A DNA stretch of 64,000 nt from Streptomyces sp. C10-9-1 (GCF_024497955.1 NZ_JANHKP010000002.1:186001-250000); one strand, 5' to 3'; counted from the first letter of the stretch, positions 35,576 to 43,958 are shown. Notes: generated from the sequence alone by a model not told the origin. Translations and numbers: made by a program.

Positions 35576-35621
35576 CACGGGGGCGGCCGGCCCGGGGGTG
35601 TCCCCGGACCGGCCCCCGTGG
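35576..35621. terminator. Imperfect hairpin between convergent genes
   Basis: ACGGGGGC... at 35576 pairs with ...GCCCCCGT ending at 35621 with a 3-base bulge and one wobble. A direct repeat of TGACACGGGGGCGGC overlaps its left side. It separates the propeller-like gene (+) from the DUF4394 gene (-). Confidence 0.5.
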
Positions 35622-35630
35622 CGCCGGGGG

Positions 35631-36506
35631 TCAGCGCTGGTCGAGCGGGAGGGCGACGTCGACGACCTGGTGGCCGGCCGGGAAGCTGCCGGCGAAGGTG
35701 GTCTCGCCGTCGAGGATGTTCACCCGGTAGAACCGCTGCCGACCGCCGGTCGAGAGGGCGGCGAAGCCGTGGTTGGAGCCGTCGGAGGCCCGGTAGTAGA
35801 CGTCGAAGCCCGCGGACGGGCCCGCGTCGACGCCCAGGGAGCCCGTGGCGGCCAGCGTTCCCGAGTTGGCGGGGGACTGAAGGACGACGCGGTCGTTCAG
35901 GGTGTCGATGTCGAACAGGGTGGTCGAGGTGGCGGCGTTGAGGTCGTTGTTGGTGTAGCCCGCGCCCGTGATGCCCAGGGCCGTGGTGGGCGGGGTGCCC
36001 GGGACGGTGAGCGTGCCGTCCACCGTGGTGGTGAGCGGGGCCGCCGGGTCGTCGATGTTGTGGCGGAGGTTCTGGCCGGTGTCGCTGATCACCCGCAGCC
36101 GGTTGGCCGCCGGGTTGAAGTCGACCCCGAAGCGCGTGCCGTCGAGGGCGACGGTGAGCCGGGAGACCTTCACCGCCCGGGCCCGGTTGTCCAGGGTGTA
36201 GACGCCGCCCTGGTCGCCGACTCCGTAGAGCTTGCCGTTCTGGACGCGGAAGTCGATGCCGACCAGCTCGGTGTCGCCCGTGAGGCCCTTGACGCGGCCG
36301 AAGGACCAGGTGTCGCCCGGCTTGGCGACGGAGAAGCCGACGAGCCGCTGGTCCGCGGTGAGCCCCACGCTCATGAGCCCGGCGTGTGCGGCACGGTCGC
36401 GGGGCGCGAAGGGGGCGGAGGGGTCCGACGAGGCCGTGGCGGGGGCGGTGAAGGACGCGGCGACGGCGGCTGCCGCCGCGACGGCGGCGGCGATGCGGAT
36501 GCGCAT
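35631..36506 (-). CDS. Secreted DUF4394 domain protein
   Basis: This 291-residue protein has a signal peptide (MRIRIAAAVAAAAAVAASF, cleavage near ATASS). The mature part matches DUF4394: LVGIDFRVQNGKLYGVGDQGGVYTLD, FGVDFNPAANRLRVISDTGQNLRHN, VDGTLTVPG and TTLFDIDTLNDRVVLQSP. These form repeated strands likely to fold as a propeller. The biological role is unknown. ATG 36506 was chosen over an in-frame upstream ATG because GGAGAG sits directly before it. Confidence 0.88.
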   Translation of the reverse strand: MRIRIAAAVAAAAAVAASFTAPATASSDPSAPFAPRDRAAHAGLMSVGLTADQRLVGFSVAKPGDTWSFGRVKGLTGDTELVGIDFRVQNGKLYGVGDQGGVYTLDNRARAVKVSRLTVALDGTRFGVDFNPAANRLRVISDTGQNLRHNIDDPAAPLTTTVDGTLTVPGTPPTTALGITGAGYTNNDLNAATSTTLFDIDTLNDRVVLQSPANSGTLAATGSLGVDAGPSAGFDVYYRASDGSNHGFAALSTGGRQRFYRVNILDGETTFAGSFPAGHQVVDVALPLDQR

Positions 36507-36701
36507 GGAACTCTCCATTGGTCGACAGCCCGTCACCTCGATGGGACGGGTCCAGGGATCGTTCGACGCCGTCGGCGCACGGGGTGGGCCGCGGAGCGGG
36601 GATTCCCCCCGATGGCCGACATAAGTGCGATCGCCGCTGGTTCGGTCGGGTGCACCGGTCCGGAAGCGGCGCTCCGGGGCGGCTCGCCCCGGAGAGCGGC
36701 C

Positions 36702-36733
36702 GGGCGGCCGGGCCCGCCCGGGCCCGGCCGCCC
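36702..36733 (-). terminator. 15-bp stem terminator for the CNNM/TlyC operon
   Basis: Arms 36702-36716 and 36719-36733 are perfectly complementary with a minimal loop. It sits 6 bases past the stop of the minus-strand CBS-domain gene. Confidence 0.8.
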
Positions 36734-36738
36734 CGCGC

Positions 36739-37755
36739 TCAGGCGGGCACGCCCATCAGCCGCGCGATCAGGTCGTCGAGGCTGATCAGCCCCGTCAGCC
36801 GGCCCTGCTCGTCGCGGATCACGGCGAGGGAGGCGCGGCTGCGGCGCAACTGCTCGACCGCGTGGGAGACGCTGTCCGCGGCGCTCAGCTCGGGCACCGG
36901 CCGGGCCAGGCGCCGGGCGGTGACGGTGCGGCCGCCGGTCCGGGCGACCAGGGCGTCGCGGGTGTGCACCGATCCGAGGATCCGGTCGCCGTCGTGGACC
37001 AGCAGCCGGGAGCGGTCGGCGGCCGTGGCCGCGGCCAGCACCTCCTCGGCACCGGCCCCGGCCGGGACCATGGCGATGTCCGCGGCGGGCGTCTGCAACG
37101 CGCCCACGGGGGTCTGCGGTTCCGTGAGCGAGCGGGTGATCAGCTCGGAGTCGGTCTTGTTGATCAGGCCCAGGCGCTCGGACTCGGCGACCAGCTGGGT
37201 CAGCTGCTCCCGGTTGTGGACGGCCGCGAGCTCCTCGCGCGGTTCCACCCGGCACAGCCTCACCAGGGCGTTGCTGGCCAGGTTGAGCACCCGGATCAGC
37301 GGGCGCACGACCCTGACCAGCGCCCGGAAGGGCGGGGTCAGCAGCATGGCCGAGCGCTCGGGGTGGGCGATCGCCCAGGACTTGGGGGCCATCTCCCCGA
37401 CCACCATGTGGAGGAAGACCACCACCACCATGGCCACGGCGAAGGCGATGCCGTAGCTCAGATGGGTGGGCAGTCCGAGCCCCCGGAGCAGCGGGTCGAG
37501 ATGGTGGGAGATCGCGGGCTTGGAGATCGAGCCCAGGCCCAGCGTGCAGACGGTGATGCCGAGCTGCGCGCCCGCCAGCATCAGCGACAGCTCGCGCATG
37601 CCGGCGAGGGCCGCCCTGGCGCCTCGCCGCCCCTCCTCCACGGCCTTCTCCATGCGGTGCCGCCTGGCGGCGACGAGGCCGAACTCGGCCGCCACGAAGA
37701 AGCCGCTGCCGACGAGCAGCAGGACGGTGACCAGCAGGGCTGTCGGCAGGCTCAT
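36739..37755 (-). CDS. CNNM/TlyC-type membrane protein with CBS domains (second gene of pair)
   Basis: This 338-residue protein has an N-terminal CNNM (DUF21) membrane domain (about 1-180; starting SLPTALLVTVLLLVGSGFFVAAEFGLV with SLMLAGAQLGITVCTLGLGS and VVGEMAPKSWAI), then a CBS pair (about 205-335; ending AVIRDEQGRLTGLISLDDLIARL). Such proteins transport or sense Mg/Co or act at the membrane; the old hemolysin name is misleading. It lacks the C-terminal CorC/HlyC domain carried by its partner. The start overlaps the partner's stop (ATGA). Confidence 0.92.
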   Translation of the reverse strand: MSLPTALLVTVLLLVGSGFFVAAEFGLVAARRHRMEKAVEEGRRGARAALAGMRELSLMLAGAQLGITVCTLGLGSISKPAISHHLDPLLRGLGLPTHLSYGIAFAVAMVVVVFLHMVVGEMAPKSWAIAHPERSAMLLTPPFRALVRVVRPLIRVLNLASNALVRLCRVEPREELAAVHNREQLTQLVAESERLGLINKTDSELITRSLTEPQTPVGALQTPAADIAMVPAGAGAEEVLAAATAADRSRLLVHDGDRILGSVHTRDALVARTGGRTVTARRLARPVPELSAADSVSHAVEQLRRSRASLAVIRDEQGRLTGLISLDDLIARLMGVPA

Positions 37756-39164
37756 GACTGCGCCTCCTCGGCGGGGTGCGGGGCGGCGGTGGCGTCGGCC
37801 GCGGGCGCCGGGGGTGCGGACCCGTCCGGCCGGAGCGCTCCGGGCCCGGAGCCGGGAGCGTCGGGGGCCGCCGCCGGACACCGCTCCAGGCGCACCCGCT
37901 CGGGCACATGGCGGTCCAGGGTCAGGACCCGGATGTCGACGCCGTCGACCGTCAGGCGGTCGCCCACGGCGGGGAAGCGGCCGAGCCGGTCGATGACCAG
38001 GCCCGCCACGGTGTCGTAGTCCTCCTCCTCGGGCAGGGCCAGGCCGGTGGCGTCCTCGACCTCGTCCAGGCGGCGTCCTGCGTCGACCAGCCAGCCCGCG
38101 CCGTCGGCCACCGCGAGTTCGACGACCCGGTCGCTCTCGTCGGCGATGTCGCCGACGAGCTCCTCGGCGATGTCCTCGTAGGTGACGACCCCCGCGACAC
38201 CGCCGTGCTCGTCGAGGACGACGCCGAAGTCGTCGTCGCGCTCCCGCATGCGGGCCACCGCGTCGGGCAGCGGCAGTGTCTCGGGCAGCAGCAGCGGGGG
38301 GCGGGCCGCCGCCCCCGCCGTGGTGGCGTGGAGGCGGTCGGCGGGGACGCGTGTCAGCTCGCGCACTCCGAGGACGCCGGCCACGTCGTCGGGGTGGTCG
38401 CCGAAGACCGGGTAATTGGAGTGCCCGTGCTCGGCGATCACCTCCACCGCGGCGGCCGCCGTGGTCGCCTGGTGGACGAAGACGGCGTCCGCGCGGGGCA
38501 CCATGACCTCGCCCAGCGTCCGCTCGGAGAACTCGACCGCGTGGTCGAGGAGCTCGGCGGTGTCGGCGGGCAGGTGCCCCTGCTCGTGCGAGGCGCCGAT
38601 CAGGTGGCCGAGCTCTTCGAGGGTGGCGCCGTGGTGCAGCTCCTCCACCGGTTCGATGCCGACCGCACGCAGCAGCCGGTTCGCGGCGCCGTCGAAGACG
38701 CGCACCACGGGCCCCACGATCTTCAGGTAGACGAGGGTGGAGGGGGCGAGTGCCTTGGCGAGCCGTTCGGGCACGGCCAGGGCGAGGTTCTTGGGGGCCA
38801 GTTCCCCGAGGACCATCTGCAGGACGGTGGCCAGCACGAAGGCGAGCACCACGGAGACGGCGGAGACGGCGCCGGCGCCGAGGCCGAGGCCCGTGAGGGC
38901 GGGCCGGAGCAGCGCCGAGACCGAGGGCTCGGCGAGGAAGCCGACGACCAGGCCGGTGACGGTGATGCCGAGCTGGGCGCCGGAGAGCATGAAGGACAGC
39001 CGCTCCAGCACCCGCAGGGCGCGGGCGGCGCGTTTGTCGCCCGCCTCCGCCTCGCGGGTGAGGGCGAGGCGGTCGGCGGCCACGTAGGCGAACTCCTGGG
39101 CGACGAAGTAGCCGGTGCCCGCGGTGAGCACCAGGACCGCCAGCAGGCCGAGGACGGCACTCAT
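37752..39164 (-). CDS. CNNM/TlyC-type membrane protein with CBS and CorC_HlyC domains (first gene of pair)
   Basis: This 470-residue protein has a CNNM domain (about 1-190; FMLSGAQLGITVTGLVVGFLAEPS, LGELAPKNLALAVP), a CBS pair (about 210-340; VMVPRADAVF, VVLDEHGGVAGVVTYEDIAEELVG) and a C-terminal transporter-associated CorC_HlyC domain (about 355-430), then a disordered Ala/Pro tail. It is probably involved in divalent cation homeostasis. It is coupled to the shorter paralogue; such coupled pairs are common in actinobacteria and probably form a heterodimer. Confidence 0.93.
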   Translation of the reverse strand: MSAVLGLLAVLVLTAGTGYFVAQEFAYVAADRLALTREAEAGDKRAARALRVLERLSFMLSGAQLGITVTGLVVGFLAEPSVSALLRPALTGLGLGAGAVSAVSVVLAFVLATVLQMVLGELAPKNLALAVPERLAKALAPSTLVYLKIVGPVVRVFDGAANRLLRAVGIEPVEELHHGATLEELGHLIGASHEQGHLPADTAELLDHAVEFSERTLGEVMVPRADAVFVHQATTAAAAVEVIAEHGHSNYPVFGDHPDDVAGVLGVRELTRVPADRLHATTAGAAARPPLLLPETLPLPDAVARMRERDDDFGVVLDEHGGVAGVVTYEDIAEELVGDIADESDRVVELAVADGAGWLVDAGRRLDEVEDATGLALPEEEDYDTVAGLVIDRLGRFPAVGDRLTVDGVDIRVLTLDRHVPERVRLERCPAAAPDAPGSGPGALRPDGSAPPAPAADATAAPHPAEEAQS

Positions 39165-39846
39165 CGGACACCGCCCCGCCGCGTGCCGTGTTCAGGGCGG
39201 GGTGGTCGGGGACTGTGTCCCGGGGGGTCCGACGGTCTGGCGGACAACGTGCTCTCCTTCGTGGTGCCTGGATCGTGGTCAACGCGGTGGTGTGCCGCCG
39301 GGTTCCCCTCCGGCCCGCGAAGCCGCCCGGCTCCGGGCGGGTTCCACCCGGGAGGAGGAGCGGCTGCTCCGCCGCCGGGGTGCGGACGAGGGGTGAGGGG
39401 TGTGCGGGCCGCGGGCGTGCCGCGCCCCGCGCCGGGGGGCGTCAGTCGCCCCGGCAGGGCGCCCTCCGCCGCGGCCGGGTGCCGCCGTGGTGGGGCGGGC
39501 GCGGGGCGGCGGAGCGGGAGCGGCCGCCGGAGGCGGCCGGGGGGAGGGGAGGGCCCGCCGCGGGGAGCGGGAACCTGCGGGGCAGGGGGCCGGTCACCGC
39601 GCCGCTCCGCGTTCCGGCGCCCCGGGGGGCGCACGCGCGGGGGCACGGGCGGGTACTGGGAGGTTCACCCATCGGGGGTCCGCTGCTCCTTGTGTCTGCG
39701 GGGCGTGGAGGGCGCGGCGGGCGCGCCTCCGCATCCACTGTAAAGGAATGGCAAAGCACACGGACAGGGGTGGCGGCCCGGCATCCGTGAGGGCGATTTC
39801 CGGCCTTGTTGGCGGAAGACCGGAAAACGCCCACCCGGGAGGGCGT
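39165..39846. other. Long gene-free region
   Basis: Nearly 700 bases without a supportable gene. Bases 39360-39600 are extremely G-rich on the plus strand. From about 39730 base composition falls and a 7-bp dyad (TTTCCGG/CCGGAAA, near 39795-39830) precedes the operator at 39847, so the promoter of the next operon is probably here. Confidence 0.5.
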
Positions 39847-39886
39847 CCGGTCCTATGCTCTACATGCTTGTAGAGCATAGGACCGG
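39847..39886. promoter_or_regulatory. BlaI-type operator 1: 18-bp perfect dyad centred on CTACA-N4-TGTAG
   Basis: Arms 39847-39864 and 39869-39886 are fully complementary around TGCT. The core TACA/TGTA is that of BlaI/MecI operators. It ends 15 bases before the start of the small HHH-like gene and overlaps its leader, as expected for repression. Confidence 0.7.
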
Positions 39887-39901
39887 TACAGGAGGCATGC
39901 C

Positions 39902-40120
39902 GTGGCATCGACGGATCTGAGCGGGGTTCTGGACAAGGCGTGGGCGGACAAGCCGCTGGGCGAGGTGCTGGCCGCGCCCGTCGCCGCCCTGAAGGGCGTC
40001 TCGGAGCGGGACGGCGAACTCCTCAAGGAGGCGTTCGGCGTGGAGAGCGTCGCCGACCTCGCCGAGCTGAAGTACGCCCGCTGGGCGCAGGCGCTCGCCG
40101 CGCTGCACGCCGCCTCGTGA
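39902..40120 (+). CDS. Small helix-hairpin-helix-like protein
   Basis: This 72-residue all-helical protein contains APVAALKGVSERDGELLKEAFGVESVADLAEL, which fits an HhH motif (helix, Gly-containing hairpin, helix), followed by KYARWAQALAALHAA. There is no signal or membrane segment. GTG 39902 follows GGAGG by about 7 bases. It is separated by about 90 bases from spo0M on the same strand and stands directly behind the perfect BlaI-like operator. Confidence 0.75.
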   Translation: MASTDLSGVLDKAWADKPLGEVLAAPVAALKGVSERDGELLKEAFGVESVADLAELKYARWAQALAALHAAS

Positions 40121-40212
40121 CATCCGGGCGGTGCCCGCCGCGCTGCGGCGGGCACCGCCCCGCACACCCGCACCAAGCAGCACGCACGCATCACGAAGGA
40201 GTGAACGCCCCG

Positions 40213-41190
40213 ATGGTGTTCAAACGCCTGCTCGGCTCGCTCGGGGTCGGCGGCCCGTCCGTCGACACGGTCCTCGATCCGGGGGCGGTGACTCCCGGCG
40301 GCAGTCTGACCGGCGAGGTCCGCCTGAAGGGCGGCGGTGCGGAGTTCGAGGTCGAGCACCTCACCCTGGAGCTCCTGGCCCGCGTCGAGGCCGAGACCGA
40401 CGACGGCGAGTACGACGGCACCGTCGTCTTCGAGCGGTTCACCGTCGGCGGCGGGTTCCGGCTCGGCGAGGACGAGGAGCGCAGCGTGCCCTTCGCCCTC
40501 TCCGTCCCCTGGGAGTCCCCCCTCACCGAACTGCACGGCCAGCCGCTCGGCATCGCCCTCGGCCTGCGGACCGAGCTCGCGGTGGCGGGCGCCCGGGACA
40601 AGGGCGACCTGGACCCGGTCGCGGTGCGCCCGCTGCCGGTCCAGGAGGCGATCCTGGAGGCCTTCGGCCGGCAGGGCTTCGGCTTCCGCTCGGCGGACCT
40701 GGAGTACGGCCGGATCGGCGGCACGGGCCAGCAGCTGCCCTTCTACCAGGAGATCGAGCTCACCCCCTCGCCGCGGTTCGCACACGCCGTGAGCGAGATC
40801 GAGGTCACCTTCCTCGCCACGTCCGGCGGTCTGGAGGTGGTGCTGGAGGCCGACAAGCGCGGCGGCGGGCACGACGCGGTGACCCGCTTCACCGTCGGCC
40901 TGCACGGCGTCGAGCAGACCGACTGGGACGCGGAGGTCGACGGGTGGGTGCGCCACCTGGTGGAGCACCGCGCCGCCTTCGGGGCCCACGGGGGCCACGC
41001 GCCCTACGGCCACGGTGACCACCACGAGGGCCACCGCTCCGGCCCGGGCATGGGCACCGCCGTCGCGGCCGGTGCGGCCGGGCTCGCGGTCGGTGTCGCC
41101 GGCGGGATGGTGGCGGCCGAGATCGTCGACGAGGTGGGCGACTTCTTCGAGGGCGACGAGGACGAGGAGGACGGAGGCGAGGAGGGCTGA
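40213..41190 (+). CDS. Spo0M family sporulation-control protein
   Basis: This 325-residue protein has an arrestin-like N-terminal domain: MVFKRLLGSLGVGGPSVDTVLDPG, GGSLTGEVRLKGGGAEFEVEHLTLELLAR and PFALSVPWESPLTELHG are typical Spo0M. A middle domain continues to about residue 250. The C-terminal 75 residues hold a His-rich stretch (HGGHAPYGHGDHHEGH), a Gly/Ala membrane-like helix and an acidic end (EGDEDEEDGGEEG). Spo0M proteins influence sporulation onset in Bacillus. Its actinobacterial role is unclear. It is probably cotranscribed with the HHH-like gene. Confidence 0.92.
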   Translation: MVFKRLLGSLGVGGPSVDTVLDPGAVTPGGSLTGEVRLKGGGAEFEVEHLTLELLARVEAETDDGEYDGTVVFERFTVGGGFRLGEDEERSVPFALSVPWESPLTELHGQPLGIALGLRTELAVAGARDKGDLDPVAVRPLPVQEAILEAFGRQGFGFRSADLEYGRIGGTGQQLPFYQEIELTPSPRFAHAVSEIEVTFLATSGGLEVVLEADKRGGGHDAVTRFTVGLHGVEQTDWDAEVDGWVRHLVEHRAAFGAHGGHAPYGHGDHHEGHRSGPGMGTAVAAGAAGLAVGVAGGMVAAEIVDEVGDFFEGDEDEEDGGEEG

Positions 41191-41213
41191 CCCGCCCGCC
41201 GCGACCGCCTGGT

Positions 41214-41237
41214 AGCTTCTACACGACTGTAGAAGCT
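41214..41237. promoter_or_regulatory. BlaI-type operator 2: 10-bp dyad centred on CTACA-N4-TGTAG
   Basis: Arms 41214-41223 and 41228-41237 pair perfectly around CGAC. It shares the core and spacing of the dyad at 39847 and lies 69 bases before the TerB-like start. Confidence 0.7.
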
Positions 41238-41305
41238 GTGGCGGTTGCCCCGGACCCGTGCCCGGTCGGCACGGGTCCGGTCCGCCCCGACACCCGGGAG
41301 CCCTC

Positions 41306-41761
41306 ATGGCACTGTGGGACCGCATCAGGGAGTCCGCATCGACGATGCAGACCCAGCTCGTGGCGAAGAAGAACGACCTCAAGAGCGGAGCCTTCCGCGA
41401 CGCCTCCATGGCCATGTGCGCGCTCGTCGCCGCCGCCGACGGTGTCGTCGACCCCTCGGAGCGCCGCCGGGTGGCCCAGCTGATCGCCACCAACGAGGTG
41501 CTGCAGAACTTCCCCGCCGAGGATCTCCAGCGCCGCTTCGACGCCAACCTGGACAAGCTGGCCGCCGACTTCGACTTCGGCAAGGTGAGCGTCATGCAGG
41601 AGGTCGCCAAGGCGAAGAAGAAGCCCGCCGAGGCGCGGGCCGTCGTCCAGATCGGCATCGTGATCGGCGGTGCGGACGGGGACTTCGACAAGACCGAGCA
41701 GGGCGTCGTCCGGGAGGCCTGCTACGCCCTGGACCTGCCGCCGCACGAGTTCGACCTCTGA
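41306..41761 (+). CDS. TerB-like tellurite resistance/stress protein
   Basis: This 151-residue helical protein is of the TerB family: MALWDRIRESASTMQTQL at the start, then the conserved MAMCALVAAADGVVDPSERRRVAQLI and VIGGADGDFDKTEQGVVREAC, two matching units with acidic metal-binding-like loops (AADGxxDPxE and GADGDFDxxE). TerB proteins take part in membrane stress systems. ATG 41306 follows GGGAG. It has its own BlaI-like operator, so it is probably a separate unit of the same regulon. Confidence 0.9.
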   Translation: MALWDRIRESASTMQTQLVAKKNDLKSGAFRDASMAMCALVAAADGVVDPSERRRVAQLIATNEVLQNFPAEDLQRRFDANLDKLAADFDFGKVSVMQEVAKAKKKPAEARAVVQIGIVIGGADGDFDKTEQGVVREACYALDLPPHEFDL

Positions 41762-41821
41762 GGGCCCGCGCCCGGCGGGGAGCCCGGCGCTCCGGCGGCC
41801 CGCCGGGCCGGTGCGGCCCTC
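41760..41821. terminator. Hairpin between convergent terB-like and M56 genes
   Basis: An inner 9-bp stem (41771-41779 with 41799-41807) is extended by GAGGGCC/GGCCCTC ends, overlapping both stops. It probably terminates both strands. Confidence 0.5.
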
Positions 41822-42749
41822 ACAGCGGTGTGGCCGCCTTCAGCACGAAGAACAGCGTGACGGCCGAGTTCGCCGAGGACAGCGCCGAGACCGCGGCCCC
41901 CGCCGCCGCCCCCCAGGCGGCCAGCCCCACCGTCGTCGCCGCCGGCGGCCACGCCCGGGTCGCCGGCGGGGGCGCCAGCAGTGCGGCCACCCGGCGCGGG
42001 ACGGGCCCGGCGGAGGCGCCGGCCAGGGTCGGCGCGGGCGCTCCGTGCGAGACCAGGCCCGCCTTGCCGATCGCCCGTGCCACGGTCCGTCGGCTGCCGG
42101 TGGCGGCGGCGGCCTCCTCGTCGGCCCAGCGCTCGGCGGTGTAGCCGACCGCCGTGCACAGCGGCCGCAGGAAGGGGTTGGCCCGCGCCGCCAACCGCAC
42201 CACCAGCAGGAAGCGGTGGTGGCCGCGGGCGAGGTGCGCCCGCTCGTGGGCGAACAGCGCCCGCCGCTCGGGCGCGGAGAGCGCGTCCAGCAGGGCCCGG
42301 GTCACCACGACCCGGCCGCCGCCGCGCCCGGGCAGGGCGTAGGCGTAGGGGGTCGCGTCCGGCAGCACCGCCACCCGGCGCGCCGGCAGCGCCGCCAGGG
42401 CCCGGTCCGCGCGGCGGCGCACCGCGCGGTGGTGGCCGAGCAGCCGGGCGCAGGACAGCAGCACGGCCGCCAGGGCGGGGATGGCCGCCTTGCCGGCCAC
42501 CTCGTCGTAGGGGAGGGCCCGGCGCACCTCCGGGTCCGACCAGCCGTCGGGCAGCGGGTTCCCGGGAAGCTGGGCCGTTCCCACGACCACCAGCAGGGCG
42601 AGGCACAGGGTGCTGCACACCGCGAGGACGGCGGCGGTCGCGGACAGCAGCCAGGTCGCCGCCCGCGGGTGCAGATGCTGCTCGGCCAGGCGCGCGATCG
42701 GCCAGGCGCTGAGCGGAAGGACGAGCGGCAGGAAGACGAAGACCCCCAT
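41820..42749 (-). CDS. M56 family (BlaR1-type) membrane metallopeptidase
   Basis: This 309-residue membrane protein has about four transmembrane segments and a cytoplasmic zinc protease core: HExxH in LFAHERAHLARGHHRF (about 165-180). BlaR1/MecR1 relatives cleave a BlaI-type repressor when triggered. No penicillin-binding sensor domain follows here, so the stimulus is different or unknown. It lies 4 bases after the blaI-like gene in the same operon. The last helix ends at the C-terminus. Confidence 0.92.
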   Translation of the reverse strand: MGVFVFLPLVLPLSAWPIARLAEQHLHPRAATWLLSATAAVLAVCSTLCLALLVVVGTAQLPGNPLPDGWSDPEVRRALPYDEVAGKAAIPALAAVLLSCARLLGHHRAVRRRADRALAALPARRVAVLPDATPYAYALPGRGGGRVVVTRALLDALSAPERRALFAHERAHLARGHHRFLLVVRLAARANPFLRPLCTAVGYTAERWADEEAAAATGSRRTVARAIGKAGLVSHGAPAPTLAGASAGPVPRRVAALLAPPPATRAWPPAATTVGLAAWGAAAGAAVSALSSANSAVTLFFVLKAATPL

Positions 42750-42753
42750 GCGG

Positions 42754-43161
42754 TCAGTCTTCCCCGTCCCTCGCCACCTCTGCCAGCAACTCCCGCAGAA
42801 GCTGCTCGTCGTCCGGCCGCAGCGCGGTCACGAAGCTGGCCAGCACCGCCTCCCGGTCGGCCTCCGCGTCCAGCATCCGCCGCATCCGCAGGGCGGCCAG
42901 GCCGGCCTCGTCCGCGGTGGGGGTCCACTGGAAGGAGCGGCCGGCGCGTTCCCGGGCGACGGCGCCCTTGGTGTGCAGACGCGTGAGGATGGTGACGACG
43001 GTGGTGTAGGCGAGGTCGCCCCCGAGGCGCTCCTGGACCCAGGCCGCGTTCACGGCCCCGGGTGCCTCCCGCAGCGCGGCGAGCACCTGGCCCTCCAGCT
43101 CGCCCTGGCCGCGCCGCCGGTGGTGCCGGGCAGCGGGTCCGTCCTGGTTCCGGCCCGTCAT
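42754..43161 (-). CDS. BlaI/MecI/CopY family transcriptional repressor
   Basis: This 135-residue winged-helix repressor has helix-turn-helix LEGQVLAALREAPGAVNAAWVQERL, wing and recognition part LAYTTVVTILTRLHTKGAVARERAGRSFQWTP, then the dimerisation helices to the C-terminus. YTTVVTILTRLHTKG is the family hallmark. ATG 43161 is preceded by GGGAGGAG. It is followed by the M56 peptidase, which is the classical repressor-protease pairing. The gene is divergent from tatA across a region with a CTACA-N4-TGTAG dyad, suggesting autoregulation. Confidence 0.95.
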   Translation of the reverse strand: MTGRNQDGPAARHHRRRGQGELEGQVLAALREAPGAVNAAWVQERLGGDLAYTTVVTILTRLHTKGAVARERAGRSFQWTPTADEAGLAALRMRRMLDAEADREAVLASFVTALRPDDEQLLRELLAEVARDGED

Positions 43162-43309
43162 GCCGTCTCCTCCCGTCGTCCGGCCGCGCGGCGTGCGCCG
43201 GGGCGGTTCATCGTACTGACCGGGGGGTCGGGCGCGACGCACGCCGTTCCCCGTGCGTTCGGCGGGGCGTCATCGTGGGGACCGCCCTCCGGGGGACGAT
43301 GCCGGTCTC

Positions 43310-43323
43310 CTACAGTGTTGTAG
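43310..43323. promoter_or_regulatory. BlaI-type operator 3: CTACA-N4-TGTAG
   Basis: Half-sites 43310-43314 and 43319-43323 flank GTGT. It lies between the divergent blaI-like and tatA-like genes, with the same core and 4-base spacing as the dyads at 39847 and 41214 but shorter arms. Confidence 0.65.
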
Positions 43324-43409
43324 AGGCCGCGGGTGCCGGTGGGAAGCCCGTGGCCGGAGGGTTCTTGGTCCGCCCGGCAGTCCGCCGGGCCCTTGAGGGA
43401 AGCGGGACG

Positions 43410-43643
43410 ATGTTCGGCCTCAGCGAACTCGCGATACTCCTGATCGTGGTCCTCGTCGTGTTCGGTGCGCGCAAGCTGCCGGAGCTGGCGCGCAACGCGG
43501 GCAGGGCGGCGCGGATCCTCAGGAGCGAGGCGCGAGCGGCGAAGGAGCCGCACGACAAGCCCGGCGCCCCCGGGGACTCCGGGGCGCTGGAGGGCCGGAT
43601 CGTCGAGGGCCCCGGGGGCCCGTCCGGAGCGCCCCGCCCCTGA
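43410..43643 (+). CDS. tatA: TatA/E-like twin-arginine translocase protein
   Basis: This 77-residue protein has an N-terminal membrane helix (MFGLSELAILLIVVLVVFG) directly followed by the amphipathic helix with the family signature FGARKLPELARNAGRAARILRSE, and a disordered Pro/Gly tail. It should form part of the Tat pore. It is probably a second, regulated copy because typical actinobacterial tatA is in a tatAC operon and no tatC is seen here. GAGGGAAGCGGG precedes ATG 43410. It is divergent from the BlaI-like regulator. Confidence 0.9.
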   Translation: MFGLSELAILLIVVLVVFGARKLPELARNAGRAARILRSEARAAKEPHDKPGAPGDSGALEGRIVEGPGGPSGAPRP

Positions 43644-43698
43644 ACGGCCGCCCGCGGCGGTGCGGCCCCGTACGCTCCTCGCGGGGGAAGGGGAGCAC

Positions 43699-43890
43699 GT
43701 GGAGACACTCGGGGCCGCGTTCACGGCCGTGGTCTGCGGCGCCGTGCTGATCGGCGGGTCGGCCGCGGTCTTCGCGGCGGTGGCGGCCGCCAGGTGGCGC
43801 CGCAGGGCCGTCGGCGCCCTGGTGCGGGCGGAGGAGGAGCAGGACGCCGCCCGGCGGGGCGGGCCGTCCGGGCCGCGCTCCCCCGGATGA
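43699..43890 (+). CDS. Small membrane protein, hypothetical
   Basis: This 63-residue protein has one transmembrane helix (about 6-30, AFTAVVCGAVLIGGSAAVFAAV) and a basic then acidic cytoplasmic tail (ARWRRRAVGALVRAEEEQDAARRGG). GTG 43699 follows AAGGGGAG. There is no recognisable family; the case rests on the ribosome site, GC bias and clear helix. It lies 55 bases after tatA. Confidence 0.5.
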   Translation: METLGAAFTAVVCGAVLIGGSAAVFAAVAAARWRRRAVGALVRAEEEQDAARRGGPSGPRSPG

Positions 43891-43958
43891 CCTCCCGCCG
43901 CGCGGCCGTCGGCGCGTCACACCGGACGCGGTGAGGGCTGTTGGGGAGACTGCGGCAC

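Noticed and set aside
36739..39282. Single 847-codon minus-strand frame suggesting a fused CNNM protein
   Set aside because: Only its last 338 residues are protein-like. The upstream part is out of frame with the real first CNNM gene (37752-39164), which overlaps by ATGA.
39360..39600. G-rich tract as a possible regulatory RNA or G-quadruplex element
   Set aside because: The G-runs are irregular, no defined hairpin or terminator is present, and such skew is common in Streptomyces intergenic DNA.
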